In this document: positions 1 to 8,801 of the stretch, piece by piece | How positions within the stretch are numbered: position 1 is the stretch's first letter | Layout of the letters: every line of letters starts with the position of its first letter | Assembly (NCBI RefSeq): GCF_014200015.1 | Contig: NZ_JACHOT010000002.1 | Coordinates: 434,001 to 498,000, forward strand | Length of the DNA stretch: 64,000 nt | DNA from: Aminobacter niigataensis | GTDB taxonomy: Bacteria > Pseudomonadota > Alphaproteobacteria > Rhizobiales > Rhizobiaceae | Direction of reading: 5' to 3' | Position numbers and translations under genes: made by a program | Notes under the pieces: generated by a model | Told to the model about the DNA's origin: nothing | The model's database searches: none | What the model saw: the letters and a program-made list of their open reading frames with translations, nothing else

Positions 1-1
1 G

Positions 2-442
2 CTGCACGCCGAATATTACGCCCGCGACTGGGGTTTCGGCCTGCCCTTCGAAGCCAAGGTGGCAGGCGAGCTTTCCACCTTCATGCGCGATTTCCGGCCG
101 GGCCAGGATTTCTTCGCAGCCGAATACGACGACGATGGCGCCCTGCTGGGCACGATCAGCATCGAGGCGCCGACCGCAGTCGAGCCGTTGGCGCATCTGC
201 GCTGGTTCATCACCAGCGACAACGCACGCGGCACCGGACTGGGGCGCCGGCTGATGGGCGCAGCGATCGAGCATGCCGACATGAAGGGCTTTCCCAGGGT
301 CTATCTCACGACCTTCGCCGGGCTCAGTCCCGCGCGCCACCTCTACGAGTCCTTCGGCTTTGCGCTTGTGGCGGAAGAAGAACGCGACCAGTGGTCCGGC
401 GGCGTGCGCGAGCAGCGCTTCGAGCGCCCGAGGACGCGGTAG
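2..442 (+). CDS. GNAT acetyltransferase domain, 5' end outside window
   Basis: The reading frame is open from the first bases, so the gene begins upstream; 146 residues are visible. The start of the visible part (HAEYYARDWGFG, then FEAKVAGEL) resembles the linker in MarR/GNAT fusion regulators, where an N-terminal winged helix precedes the acetyltransferase. The GNAT fold itself is supported by the acetyl-CoA loop GTGLGRRLM and the ending YESFGFALVAEE, in which a Tyr and the GFxLV strand are typical. The substrate cannot be told. A GTG at 59 gives a shorter frame, but the conserved sequence before it argues against that start. Whether a MarR domain is really present lies outside the window. 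Confidence 0.85.
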   Translation: MHAEYYARDWGFGLPFEAKVAGELSTFMRDFRPGQDFFAAEYDDDGALLGTISIEAPTAVEPLAHLRWFITSDNARGTGLGRRLMGAAIEHADMKGFPRVYLTTFAGLSPARHLYESFGFALVAEEERDQWSGGVREQRFERPRTR

Positions 443-501
443 CCACGCTCAGTTCTCCCTCCCGAACATCCGAGAAGTGGCCCGCCTGCCGGGGAGAGAA
501 C

Positions 502-1176
502 CTATTCCTTTTCCACCGGGAACGGTGTCGGCTCCCAGATCCGAGCAAACCCCTTGGGCAGCCTGGCGATACGCATCGCCTCCCAGGCCGCAAGCTGTCG
601 GGCGATGCCGGCCCTGTCGCCTTTGTCCAACAAGGGACCGAGCGCATCAACGACCGAAGCCACTTCCGCCTCGGCAAAGCCGGGAATGCACCACAGGGAG
701 CGACCGTTCCTGAGATCGTCGAGCTTGGCACGTGCAGTATCGAGATCGCCGCGCGCGGCATGCAGACAAACTCCGCGCAGTTCGTCGATCTCGAAACGGC
801 GATACGGGAGCGGCTTGGTTTCGACATAAGCGACCAGATCGTCGAGCGTCTCGATGCTGCGGAAGATGGGCAGGATATCTCGCTCCAACTGCGTGACGAG
901 TTGGAGAACTCCTTCGGGATCCCAAGTGAAAAGCCCGGGCGTTTCCCGGTCGATTCGATCGCCCCAGTTAAGGGGGAAATTGCCGACAGGTTCACAAAAA
1001 TGGGTCACAGCCCATTTCGGAACAAAATACTCATCGTGATTGCGAGTCAGGATAATGACGCCTCGCAGCACATGCCGTATTGGCTTCATGACAAGCCAGC
1101 GACCGATAATCTCGAGATCCGTGTGGCGGGTCAGAAGCGGCTTGATATGACGCTTGATGAGTTGCGAAGCCGTCAT
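502..1176 (-). CDS. hypothetical protein, likely partner/immunity of the upstream nuclease
   Basis: 224 residues, with no family I recognise. It has no signal peptide or membrane segment, so it is probably cytosolic. It is acidic, and rich in Trp, Leu and Arg (IIGRWLVMKPIRHVL near the start; a WGDRIDRE stretch near residue 90). Its ATG overlaps the stop of the upstream minus-strand gene by 4 bases (ATGA), which implies translational coupling and roughly equal dosage. A toxin gene followed immediately by a small soluble orphan protein is the usual arrangement of polymorphic toxin/immunity pairs, which is the only reason for the immunity suggestion. It could equally be an accessory or regulatory partner. 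Confidence 0.7.
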   Translation of the reverse strand: MTASQLIKRHIKPLLTRHTDLEIIGRWLVMKPIRHVLRGVIILTRNHDEYFVPKWAVTHFCEPVGNFPLNWGDRIDRETPGLFTWDPEGVLQLVTQLERDILPIFRSIETLDDLVAYVETKPLPYRRFEIDELRGVCLHAARGDLDTARAKLDDLRNGRSLWCIPGFAEAEVASVVDALGPLLDKGDRAGIARQLAAWEAMRIARLPKGFARIWEPTPFPVEKE

Positions 1177-2222
1177 TCGTAAGGCCTCACTTCGATTATG
1201 ATGATCGGGCGACCATGAAAAGCAAGCCTCCTCGCAAACTCGATCGCCCGGCTGCGGCTGAGACCTCTGCGCCCCGTCTTTAGATCATAGACACAGATCG
1301 GACCAACATTTCGATCTTCCAGCACATCGACGCGCACCGCACTGAAATCGATCGGAGTTTCCTCCATTCGTTTCAGCAATGACTGCTCTGAAGTCAGGGT
1401 TGGGTCTTTGAGCGTTAATATCTTCTTATGCAGTCGCGTGTGCACCGCTGTGCCGAAGACTGTCGCGCTCGAGTATGGGCCTGCGAGCTTGGCGTCTGAC
1501 ATGGCTTCGTTCGAAAGGCTCTGGACGAGTTCGAGCTTGGTGCAGACCTTCTCCGTCTCGGCGCGCGAGAGCATGCCGACGAAGCTCAACGATGTCAGCA
1601 ACGACCCGTTCGGCCGAAACTCCTTCGCCGTGAAGGCCAAGCAGGCCCTTTGGTCCCGCGTGTTGCCAGCCGATAAACTGTTGTAGAGCTGTCGCCCAGC
1701 CTCGAAGGCTTGCCGAGCAACCGGCGCATTTGCGCGCTGGATGACTGGTAGCGACATCGGCCCTTGAGGGGTCCATAGCGTCTTGCTGACCGGAGTACCG
1801 GCACCGTCAAGCACGGTTTGGCTCGTGCCCTCGGTCTGGAAGACGAAACGCCGTCCACCTGGAAGGCTTACCGTGTGCCGTACATGCGGACCTCCCGGTC
1901 GGTTGGATAGTCCAACACGCGTCACGATCCGCGCGCGGTCGATGGCAGGTTTGCTTGAGGAAGCCGCCCCGGCTCTCTGGCCGGGTGTAATGCTTGGCGA
2001 CGCTCGGGCGCCAGACAGATTTCGGTTCGGTCGCGAGCGCCCGGCACCTCCACCAGCATCGGTCCACTGGCCGCCATCATGATTGCCCGATGGCACTCTC
2101 GGTTGGGCGGGGTTGAAGCCTGCCTTCAGCCGCAGCCGCAGCAGTTTGACGTAGAGGTCGAGGCCGACATGCCTCGTGCGGAATTTCCTGAGAGCCGTCT
2201 CTTCATCGTTTGTGTTCGTCAT
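1173..2222 (-). CDS. DGGQWT-motif protein with RecB-like PD-(D/E)XK nuclease C-terminus
   Basis: 349 residues. Residues 36-55 hold FNPAQPRVPSGNHDGGQWTD; as recalled, this motif is common near the N-terminus of rhizobial toxin-like or exported proteins. A low-complexity Ser/Gly/Arg linker (56-95) follows. The C-terminal third looks like a RecB/Cas4-type PD-(D/E)XK nuclease: GTAVHTRLHK (His261), then RVDVL (Asp299) and VYDLKTG (Asp313, Lys315), followed by a basic helix. No signal peptide is seen. The next gene overlaps its stop by 4 bases. GC looks lower than the neighbouring housekeeping genes, suggesting horizontal transfer. Read as a DNase effector or polymorphic toxin; that function is an inference from motifs. 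Confidence 0.72.
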   Translation of the reverse strand: MTNTNDEETALRKFRTRHVGLDLYVKLLRLRLKAGFNPAQPRVPSGNHDGGQWTDAGGGAGRSRPNRNLSGARASPSITPGQRAGAASSSKPAIDRARIVTRVGLSNRPGGPHVRHTVSLPGGRRFVFQTEGTSQTVLDGAGTPVSKTLWTPQGPMSLPVIQRANAPVARQAFEAGRQLYNSLSAGNTRDQRACLAFTAKEFRPNGSLLTSLSFVGMLSRAETEKVCTKLELVQSLSNEAMSDAKLAGPYSSATVFGTAVHTRLHKKILTLKDPTLTSEQSLLKRMEETPIDFSAVRVDVLEDRNVGPICVYDLKTGRRGLSRSRAIEFARRLAFHGRPIIIIEVRPYE

Positions 2223-2292
2223 GCTCGTCCCATCGCCAAGTCAAAGCGATGGTACAAGAAAATATTCCTACAATCAATGATTGAAGCGCCCT

Positions 2293-3525
2293 CTACTTCA
2301 ATCCCCTGACCGCCTCCAGCACGTCCGGCTCGGCCTTCCGGCCCTCGAACTCGTCGACGATGCCGAAGGCGCCGCCATAGCCCCAGATCGACCAGGCAAA
2401 ACCATGCGTCTCGGCGCGGGCGATCATGTCTTTGACATAGCCAGCCCGCCAGGCGCCGGGCATGACGAAGGGATTGCCGTATTCCTGGCGGATCATGCCG
2501 AACTCGCCGAGGTAGATGTTTTCGGGCGCAACGCCATGTTTCCCGGCCCAGTCGGCGACCAGGCGAAACGGCGTGTCGAGCAGCGCGTCGAGCTTGGCCT
2601 TGGTGTCCACGGTCGCCACCTGCTCGTCGAGATAGGACAACAGGCCGGAACGGCGCAACAAGGGTGCCTCGGCCCTGATCCTTTCCCTGACCTTGTCGAG
2701 CGCGGCGTCGAGCTCTGCGCGCAGCACGGAATGGGGCGGATAAGGCAGTCCGGTGACGTAGGGAATGAAGTCGCCGGCCCAGGTCGCGCCCTGGTGGGTG
2801 AGCAGGAACGGTGCATAGCTGTGGAAGGTCCAGATGATGTTGTCGTCCGGGATATCCTTGGGGTCGATGGCCGCGAGCCCTTCGGCGCTGGCCCAACAGC
2901 CGCCCGAAAGCACCAGCGTCAGCCGTGTCGCCGAGGCACGGGCAGCAGCATGGAGGCGCTTGAGGCGCTCGGGCCAGACTTTGGCTTGCCCTGGCTCGCA
3001 ATCGACGACCGGCTCGTTCATCAATTCGAACGCGACCTGGGCCGGATCTTCCTTCGACAAGGTGAGCCCCATCTGACGGACCAGTTCGACATAGCCGTCG
3101 AACAAGGCAGGGTCATCCATCACCTCGGCCATGCCGATCTTGCGGTTGCCTCCGGCGGGAATGAGATGGAGATCGACGACCGCCTTGAGCCCGGCAGCGT
3201 TGATCTGGCGAGCGGATTCCAGAACGCTTTCGAACAATTCTTCGCGCAGCGCCGCAGTCTCTTCCGACAGGAAGACCGAGGGATCGACGGGAATGCGCAC
3301 GACATCGAAACCGTCGGCCTTGAGTGCCTCGAGGTCGGCCGCGCCGAGCCGCTTGCGCCATTCCGGAAAGGGCAGGATGACCTCGGCGTCGCCCCAGCGG
3401 GACTCGTCGGGCCAGGTGTCCCAGATGTCGAGATTGATGCCGCGCTTCATCGAGAACGTCGCCGCACCGGCCGCACAGACCGACAGTGCCAGCGCCAGCA
3501 ACGCCACAAGTGAGGTCTTGATCAT
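2293..3525 (-). CDS. secreted glycoside hydrolase family 5 (cellulase-like)
   Basis: 410 residues from MIKTSLVALL, whose first ~22 residues form a Sec signal ending near CAAGAA, so the enzyme is periplasmic or exported. GH5 hallmarks are in order: GINLDIW at about 29, VVRIPVD at 75-81 (conserved Arg), ELMNEP with acid/base Glu171, TFHSYAP (His235/Tyr237) and YLGEFG with nucleophile Glu341, then a C-terminal WSIWGYGG. Family enzymes cleave beta-glucans or related polysaccharides by a retaining mechanism; the substrate cannot be told. An in-frame ATG at 3543 would add six residues. The gene is divergent from ybgC, 72 bp away, and not part of an obvious operon. Confidence 0.88.
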   Translation of the reverse strand: MIKTSLVALLALALSVCAAGAATFSMKRGINLDIWDTWPDESRWGDAEVILPFPEWRKRLGAADLEALKADGFDVVRIPVDPSVFLSEETAALREELFESVLESARQINAAGLKAVVDLHLIPAGGNRKIGMAEVMDDPALFDGYVELVRQMGLTLSKEDPAQVAFELMNEPVVDCEPGQAKVWPERLKRLHAAARASATRLTLVLSGGCWASAEGLAAIDPKDIPDDNIIWTFHSYAPFLLTHQGATWAGDFIPYVTGLPYPPHSVLRAELDAALDKVRERIRAEAPLLRRSGLLSYLDEQVATVDTKAKLDALLDTPFRLVADWAGKHGVAPENIYLGEFGMIRQEYGNPFVMPGAWRAGYVKDMIARAETHGFAWSIWGYGGAFGIVDEFEGRKAEPDVLEAVRGLK

Positions 3526-3597
3526 CGCCACTATTGCTGCCATCCGGTTCGCTGCAGACAAGACTGGTGCCGAAAAGCCCCGAAAAAGGAAAGCCCC

Positions 3598-4065
3598 ATG
3601 GCCGATCATGGTGAAGAAGACGCGCTGGCTGCCGGCCTTTCCGGTGCGCTGACGCCATTCGGCCATCGGCTGATGGCGCGGGTCTATTATGCCGACACCG
3701 ACTTCTCCGGCGTGGTCTACCATGCGCGCTATCTCGAATTCTTCGAGCGCGGACGTTCGGACTTCCTGCGCCTTGCCGGCGTTCACCACACCGAGCTCGC
3801 CGACGGCAAGCATGGCGAAAAGATCGTCTGGATAGTCCGCCGCATGGAGATCGACTTCCGCGCGTCGGCCCGGATCGACGACGTGCTGACCGTCGACACC
3901 CGCACCGTGGATATCTCGGGTGCCCGCATCACCATGGCCCAGCAATTGAAGCGCGGCGACGAGGTGCTTGTCGAAGCCCGGGTGGAGGCGGCGATCGTCG
4001 GCGAAAACGGGCGCCCCAGGCGTTTCCCCAAGGACTGGGTCGAAGCCTTCATGCCGGGGCAATGA
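3598..4065 (+). CDS. ybgC: tol-pal system acyl-CoA thioesterase YbgC
   Basis: 155 residues of the 4-hydroxybenzoyl-CoA thioesterase (hotdog) family. The signature YYADTDFSGVVYHARYLEFFERGR is present (residues ~30-53), with the catalytic Asp in ADTDFSG and the conserved HxxYLEFFE helix. YbgC hydrolyses acyl-CoA or acyl-ACP thioesters and is habitually the first gene of the tol-pal cluster. Here it precedes tolQ by 344 bp, more than usual, so tolQ may have its own promoter. The start at ATG 3598 leaves a 20-residue acidic lead-in, which is longer than in the E. coli protein. Confidence 0.93.
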   Translation: MADHGEEDALAAGLSGALTPFGHRLMARVYYADTDFSGVVYHARYLEFFERGRSDFLRLAGVHHTELADGKHGEKIVWIVRRMEIDFRASARIDDVLTVDTRTVDISGARITMAQQLKRGDEVLVEARVEAAIVGENGRPRRFPKDWVEAFMPGQ

Positions 4066-4409
4066 TCGCCCGCACGGTCCCAGCCGATCACAAGCCCAGC
4101 CGATCACAAGATTGTGTGACACAAAAGCCGGATGGCTGCCCGTCCGCCTCGCCAAACCCAGTCGCCTCGGGCTATCGCATCAGCCAGGCCTTAAGTTCCT
4201 AACCCATCTTTAACCATAACGGTCCATTAAGGGAGCGGTGAAAGTCGTAAGGATTCCGAGCGGCCTTCCTTTCACCAAATTTCGTCCCGAAAAGGCCCAA
4301 AAGGCGCATTTTGGGGACTTCCGGAAGCTTCGCGCGAACGGGCCACGACGGGATGATGCGCAAGGGCTAGCCGAAAGCGGGCCCCGGAAATCTTAAGGAC
4401 TGTTACAAG
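4066..4409. other. 344-bp gap between ybgC and tolQ
   Basis: No gene is seen. The gap begins with a perfect 16-bp tandem duplication (4079-4094, 4095-4110) followed at once by a 13-bp palindrome, TTGTGTGACACAA (4112-4124). Nearer tolQ there are several TTAA-type AT tracts (about 4190-4232), which fit a promoter. A ribosome site AAGGA lies at about 4395. No convincing terminator was found. Confidence 0.6.
4079..4110. repeat. perfect 16-bp tandem duplication
   Basis: CCCAGCCGATCACAAG occurs twice head to tail with no mismatch. It lies 13 bp after the ybgC stop. It may be a simple slippage product. Confidence 0.9.
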
Positions 4410-5120
4410 ATGGAAAACCTACCTCTCGCCCAGACCGGCGCGGAATTGTCGATCTGGGCGCTGTTCTGGCAGGCCGGCTGGGTGGTCAAGCTGGTGATGC
4501 TGGGCCTGCTCGGCGCGTCGGTGTGGACCTGGGCCATCATCGTCGACAAGCTGGTCGCCTATAGCCGCATGCGCGCGGCGCTGAACCGCTTCGAACAGAT
4601 CTTTTGGTCCGGCCAGTCGCTCGAAGAGCTCTACCGCAACCTTTCCGACCGCAAGACCACGGGCATGAGCGCGATCTTCGTCTCTGCCATGCGCGAGTGG
4701 AAGAAGAGCTTCGAGAAGGGCGCCAAGTCGCCGCTGGCGCTGCAGACCCGTATCGACAAGGCAATGGACCTGGCGCTGACGCGCGAGATGGAGCGCCTGG
4801 AAGGCCGGCTCGGCTTCCTCGCCACCATCGGTTCGGCCGCCCCCTTCATCGGCCTGTTCGGCACCGTCGTCGGCATCATGACCTCCTTCCAGGCCATCGC
4901 CGGCTCGAAGTCGACCAACCTCGCGGTCGTCGCACCTGGTATCGCCGAAGCGCTGCTGGCCACCGCCATCGGCCTGCTCGCCGCCATTCCCGCCGTCATC
5001 GCCTACAACAAGCTGTCATCCGACGCCGGCAAGATCGCTCTGCGGATGGAGGGCTTCGCCGACGAGTTCTCCGCCATACTCTCGCGCCAAATCGATGAAA
5101 AAGTCGCGCCGCGGGCCTGA
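4410..5120 (+). CDS. tolQ: TolQ, Tol-Pal proton-channel subunit
   Basis: 236 residues, the usual TolQ length. It is a MotA/TolQ/ExbB family membrane protein: the first membrane segment is at about residues 25-48 (WVVKLVMLGLLGASVWTWAIIVDKL), and segments two and three are near 140-165 and 175-200 (LGFLATIGSAAPFIGLFGTVVGIM; IAEALLATAIGLLAAIPAVIAYN). TolQ with TolR forms the inner-membrane channel that uses proton-motive force to energise TolA for outer-membrane constriction at division. The ATG follows AAGGA by 10 bp. tolR begins 10 bp after the stop, in one operon. Confidence 0.97.
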   Translation: MENLPLAQTGAELSIWALFWQAGWVVKLVMLGLLGASVWTWAIIVDKLVAYSRMRAALNRFEQIFWSGQSLEELYRNLSDRKTTGMSAIFVSAMREWKKSFEKGAKSPLALQTRIDKAMDLALTREMERLEGRLGFLATIGSAAPFIGLFGTVVGIMTSFQAIAGSKSTNLAVVAPGIAEALLATAIGLLAAIPAVIAYNKLSSDAGKIALRMEGFADEFSAILSRQIDEKVAPRA

Positions 5121-5130
5121 GGAGTAGACC

Positions 5131-5589
5131 ATGGGTATGTCAGTTAGCGCGGGCGGTTCGGGCCGCGGCGGGCGCGGCCACCGGCGGCGTGGCCGCCATC
5201 ACGGACTAATGTCCGAAATCAACGTGACGCCGTTCGTCGACGTCATGCTGGTGCTGCTCATCATCTTCATGGTGGCAGCGCCGCTGATGACCGTCGGCGT
5301 GCCGATCGATCTGCCCGAGACCGCAGCCAAGGCGCTGAACTCGGAAACGCAGCCGATCACCATCTCGATCAACGAAGCCGGCCAGATCCACATCCAGGAA
5401 ACTGAGATCCCGATCGACGAGGTCGTCGCCAAGCTCGGCGCCATCGCCAAGGCCGGCTACGAGGAGCGCATCTATGTGCGCGGCGACAAGACCGCCGACT
5501 ACGGCACGGTGATGAAGGTCATGGCCCGCATCCAGGCCGCCGGTTACAACAAGATCGGCCTCGTCACGTTGCAGGAACAGGACCAGTAG
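5131..5589 (+). CDS. tolR: TolR, Tol-Pal channel subunit
   Basis: 152 residues, ExbD/TolR family. A Gly/Arg-rich cytoplasmic lead (residues 1-30) precedes the single membrane helix, INVTPFVDVMLVLLIIFMVA, whose Asp (in PFVDVML) is the conserved proton-pathway residue. A periplasmic domain of about 95 residues follows. GAGGAG lies just upstream of the ATG. TolR works with TolQ, encoded 10 bp upstream, and with TolA, which starts 8 bp downstream. Confidence 0.97.
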   Translation: MGMSVSAGGSGRGGRGHRRRGRHHGLMSEINVTPFVDVMLVLLIIFMVAAPLMTVGVPIDLPETAAKALNSETQPITISINEAGQIHIQETEIPIDEVVAKLGAIAKAGYEERIYVRGDKTADYGTVMKVMARIQAAGYNKIGLVTLQEQDQ

Positions 5590-5597
5590 CCCGCAAA

Positions 5598-6659
5598 ATG
5601 AAGACCGGCCTCACGACATCTGTGGTTCTGCATGCAGCGATGCTGGGCTTCGGCCTGTTCACGCTGTCGGCACCCAGCGCCCTCGAAGTCGCCGACGTCG
5701 AGGCGTTCCCGGTCGACATCGTGCCGGTGGAATCGATCACCCAGATCCAGAAGGGCGACAAGAAGGCCCCGGTCAATGAAAAGCCGGCGCCCAAGCCGAC
5801 AAGCCGACCCGACATCGTGCCCGACGCCCAAAATGTCGGCGACAACAAGATCGACAGCGACAAGCCGCCGACGCCCGAGCCGACCCAGAAGGAGGTCGAC
5901 GTCGCGGCTGCTCCGCCGCCCTCGCCCAAGCCCGAGCCAAAACCAGCCGAAAAGCCCAAGCCCGAGCCGGCCAAGCAGGCCGAGCCCAAGCCGACGCCCG
6001 TGCCGGCGACGGAAGTGACGCCCGAACCGCAGCCCAAGCAGGACGTGAAGCCGGACCCGGTTGCCGAGACGATCGTCAACGACCAGGCCGAAGCGGAAGC
6101 CGTGAAGCTGCCGGAAAACGCCCCGGCGCCCGAGGCCAAGCCCAAGCCGCCGCAGGCCCAGACGGCCAAGACACCCGACCGCAAGCAGGACGACAAGCAG
6201 GCCCAAGAGGCCGCGTCGAAGCCGAAGTCGGAAGAGAAGGAATTCAACGCCGACGAGGTCGCTGCCCTGCTCAACAAGCAGAAGCCCTCGGGTGGCGGCG
6301 CCAAGCGCTCGACCGAACAGGCATCGCTGGGCGGCAAGAAGGACACCGGCGGCAGCAAGCTCAGCCAGAGCGAGATGGATGCGCTGCGCGGCCAGATCCA
6401 GCGCTGCTGGAACGTGCCGGCGGGCGCCATGGATGGCGGCGCGCTGAAGGTTTCGGTCCAGTTCAAGCTGACGCAAACCGGCGAGATCGAAGGCCGGCCC
6501 GAGATCATCTCCGGTGGTGGCGCCGCCGGCATCGAACGTGCGGCAGCGGAATCGGCGCGTCGCGCCGTACTGCAATGCGCGCCCTACAACCTTCCCGCCG
6601 ACAAATACGAAGCCTGGGCGGATGTCATCGTCAACTTCGACCCAAGCGAGATGTTCTGA
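5598..6659 (+). CDS. tolA: TolA, energy-transducing periplasm-spanning protein
   Basis: 353 residues. There is one N-terminal membrane helix (about residues 5-24), then a long Pro/Lys/Glu/Ala-rich middle (about 50-230; repeated PKPEP/KPKPEPA blocks), and a C-terminal TonB/TolA-type domain (about 255-353: LRGQIQRCWNVPAGAMDGGALKV onward). The two conserved C-terminal Cys are visible (QRCWN and VLQCAPYN). TolA links the TolQR motor to TolB/Pal. The Pro-rich rather than Ala/Lys-helical middle is the usual alphaproteobacterial form. It sits between tolR and tolB in one operon. Confidence 0.94.
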   Translation: MKTGLTTSVVLHAAMLGFGLFTLSAPSALEVADVEAFPVDIVPVESITQIQKGDKKAPVNEKPAPKPTSRPDIVPDAQNVGDNKIDSDKPPTPEPTQKEVDVAAAPPPSPKPEPKPAEKPKPEPAKQAEPKPTPVPATEVTPEPQPKQDVKPDPVAETIVNDQAEAEAVKLPENAPAPEAKPKPPQAQTAKTPDRKQDDKQAQEAASKPKSEEKEFNADEVAALLNKQKPSGGGAKRSTEQASLGGKKDTGGSKLSQSEMDALRGQIQRCWNVPAGAMDGGALKVSVQFKLTQTGEIEGRPEIISGGGAAGIERAAAESARRAVLQCAPYNLPADKYEAWADVIVNFDPSEMF

Positions 6660-6696
6660 GCGCCTGGCGCTCACCCGGAACTAAGAGGCCTGTCTT

Positions 6697-8013
6697 ATGA
6701 AGCATGTAATCAAAGCGATCCTTCTGATCGGCGCCATGGCGAGCGGCATGACCGCATTCGCCACCTTGCCCGCTCGCGCGCTGGTCGAGATCGACGTCAA
6801 CAAGGGCAATGTCGAGCCGCTGCCGATCGCCATCACCGACTTCCTGTCGGGCGATGCGATGGGCGCCGAGATCGCCGGCATCGTCGCCGCCGACCTGCAG
6901 CGTTCGGGCCTGTTCTCACCGATCGACAAAGGCGCCTTCATCGAAAAGATCTCCAACCCCGACGTCGCGCCGCGCTTCGACGACTGGAAGGTCATCAACG
7001 CCCAGGCGCTGGTTACCGGCCGCGTCAGCCAGGAGGCCGACGGCCGGCTCAAGGCCGAGTTCCGGCTGTGGGATACCTTTGCCGGCCAGCAGCTTGCCGG
7101 CGAGCAGTTCTTCGCCAACAAGACCAATTCGCGCCGCATCGCCCACATCATCGCCGACGCCATCTATGAGCGCCTGACCGGCGAAAAGGGCTATTTCGAC
7201 ACCCGCGTCGTGTTCATCGACGAATCGGGCGCCAAGACCGCGCGCAAGAAGCGCCTCGCCATCATGGACCAGGACGGCGCCAATGTGCGCTATCTCTCGG
7301 ACGGCCGTTCGATGGCCATGACGCCGCGCTTCTCGCCGACGCGTCAGGAAATCACCTACATGTCCTACGAGAGCGGCCAGCCGCAGGTCTATCTCCTGCA
7401 GATCGAGACCGGCCAGCGCGAACTCGTCGGCAACTTCCCCGGCATGACGTTTGCGCCGCGCTTTTCGCCCGACGGCCAGAAGGTGATCATGAGCCTGCTG
7501 CGCGACGACGGCAATTCCAACGTGTTCTCGATGGACCTGCGCAGCCGCACCACCACGCGCCTGACCAATTCCAGCGCCATCGACACCTCGCCTTCCTATT
7601 CGCCTGACGGTTCCAAGGTCGTCTTCACCTCCGACCGTGGCGGCCAGCCGCAGATCTACGTCATGGGCGCCGACGGCTCGGGCCAGACCCGCGTCTCCTT
7701 CGGTGGCGGCAGCTATTCGACGCCGGTGTGGTCGCCGCGCGGCGACCTGATCGCCTTCACCAAGCAGTCGGGCGGCCAGTTCCAGATCGGCGTGATGAAG
7801 ACCGACGGCTCGGGCGAACGCATCCTGTCGACCGGCTTCCAGCAGGAAGGCCCGACCTGGGCGCCAAACGGCCGCGTCGTGATGTTCTTCCGCGACCAGC
7901 CCGGCGGCGGCGGTCCCAAGCTCTATTCGGTCGACCTCACCGGCCGCAACGAACAGGCGATCCCGACCTCGGGCTTCGCCTCCGACCCGGCCTGGTCGCC
8001 GCTGCTCGACTGA
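6697..8013 (+). CDS. tolB: TolB, periplasmic beta-propeller
   Basis: 438 residues with a Sec signal (about 1-28, ending TLPARA). An N-terminal alpha/beta domain (about 30-165) is followed by WD40-like/PD40 beta-propeller repeats, seen as recurring [28 protein letters not shown] and [13 protein letters not shown] motifs. TolB binds Pal and is recycled by TolA. AAGAGG precedes the ATG. A 37-bp gap separates it from tolA, and a clear hairpin follows at 8060-8088. Confidence 0.97.
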   Translation: MKHVIKAILLIGAMASGMTAFATLPARALVEIDVNKGNVEPLPIAITDFLSGDAMGAEIAGIVAADLQRSGLFSPIDKGAFIEKISNPDVAPRFDDWKVINAQALVTGRVSQEADGRLKAEFRLWDTFAGQQLAGEQFFANKTNSRRIAHIIADAIYERLTGEKGYFDTRVVFIDESGAKTARKKRLAIMDQDGANVRYLSDGRSMAMTPRFSPTRQEITYMSYESGQPQVYLLQIETGQRELVGNFPGMTFAPRFSPDGQKVIMSLLRDDGNSNVFSMDLRSRTTTRLTNSSAIDTSPSYSPDGSKVVFTSDRGGQPQIYVMGADGSGQTRVSFGGGSYSTPVWSPRGDLIAFTKQSGGQFQIGVMKTDGSGERILSTGFQQEGPTWAPNGRVVMFFRDQPGGGGPKLYSVDLTGRNEQAIPTSGFASDPAWSPLLD

Positions 8014-8059
8014 GCAGCCTGATAGTTAACCTAGCGCCCCAGGCGCGACGAAAGGACCA

Positions 8060-8092
8060 GGCGGCGTCATTTGCCCAATGACGCCGCCTTTC
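8060..8092 (+). terminator. Rho-independent terminator after tolB
   Basis: An 11-bp perfect stem (8060-8070 with 8078-8088, GGCGGCGTCAT arm) and a 7-nt loop are followed by TTTC. It would separate tolQRAB from pal, though some read-through is likely because the T run is short. Confidence 0.75.
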
Positions 8093-8264
8093 TGCCGTAT
8101 TTTCGCCTACGGTGCGCGGCGAAGTGCATGTTCGACGACTGCCGTATGCGGGGACGCTACAACGAGCGGCAACGAAATTTTAACCATGTTTCTTGAATGC
8201 CGGTTAACCCCAACGTGGTTACTGGATGTTCAACGAAATCACTTGAATGCGAAGGAGAGGCGGG

Positions 8265-8774
8265 ATGCGCCGTATCGCAAAATTTGCAACCAACCCCGTG
8301 GTCGTGGCGCTCATCGCCTCGCTGGCGATTGCCGGCTGTGCCTCGAAGAAAACCCCTAACAACGCGGCCGATCTCGGCCTCGGCGGCAGCGCCGGTGCAG
8401 CGACCCCGGGTTCGTCCCAGGACTTCACCGTCAATGTCGGCGACCGCATCTTCTTCGACACCGACTCGTCGTCGGTTCGTGCCGATGCGCAGGGCATCCT
8501 GAGCCGTCAGGCCCAGTGGCTGAACCAGTATCGCCAGTATGCGATCGTGGTCGAAGGCCATGCCGACGAGCGCGGCACCCGCGAGTACAACCTGGCCCTC
8601 GGCGCCCGTCGCGCCGCAGCCACCCGCGACTACCTGATCTCGCAGGGCGTTGCCTCGAACCGCCTGAAGACGATCTCCTACGGCAAGGAACGTCCGGTCG
8701 CGGTTTGCGACGACATCTCCTGCTGGTCGCAGAACCGTCGTGCTGTCACGACGCTCTCCGGCGCCGGCAGCTGA
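8265..8774 (+). CDS. pal: Pal, peptidoglycan-associated lipoprotein
   Basis: 169 residues. A lipoprotein signal with lipobox LAIAGC places the lipidated Cys at 25. The OmpA-like domain (about 60-165) includes the peptidoglycan-binding stretch VEGHADERGTREYNLALGARRA. Pal anchors the outer membrane to the wall and binds TolB. I chose ATG 8265 because AAGGAGAGG (8252-8260) sits correctly for it; the in-frame ATG at 8247 lies upstream of that ribosome site. A strong terminator follows. Confidence 0.96.
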   Translation: MRRIAKFATNPVVVALIASLAIAGCASKKTPNNAADLGLGGSAGAATPGSSQDFTVNVGDRIFFDTDSSSVRADAQGILSRQAQWLNQYRQYAIVVEGHADERGTREYNLALGARRAAATRDYLISQGVASNRLKTISYGKERPVAVCDDISCWSQNRRAVTTLSGAGS

Positions 8775-8801
8775 GCGGTCGAAAAGCGACACAGTTGAAC
8801 G

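Noticed and set aside
2281-3513. Plus-strand 410-codon frame opposite the GH5 gene
   Set aside because: Same reason; the GH5 frame has a signal peptide and both catalytic Glu.
8247-8264. Upstream ATG as the start of pal
   Set aside because: The AAGGAGAGG ribosome site lies between it and ATG 8265.
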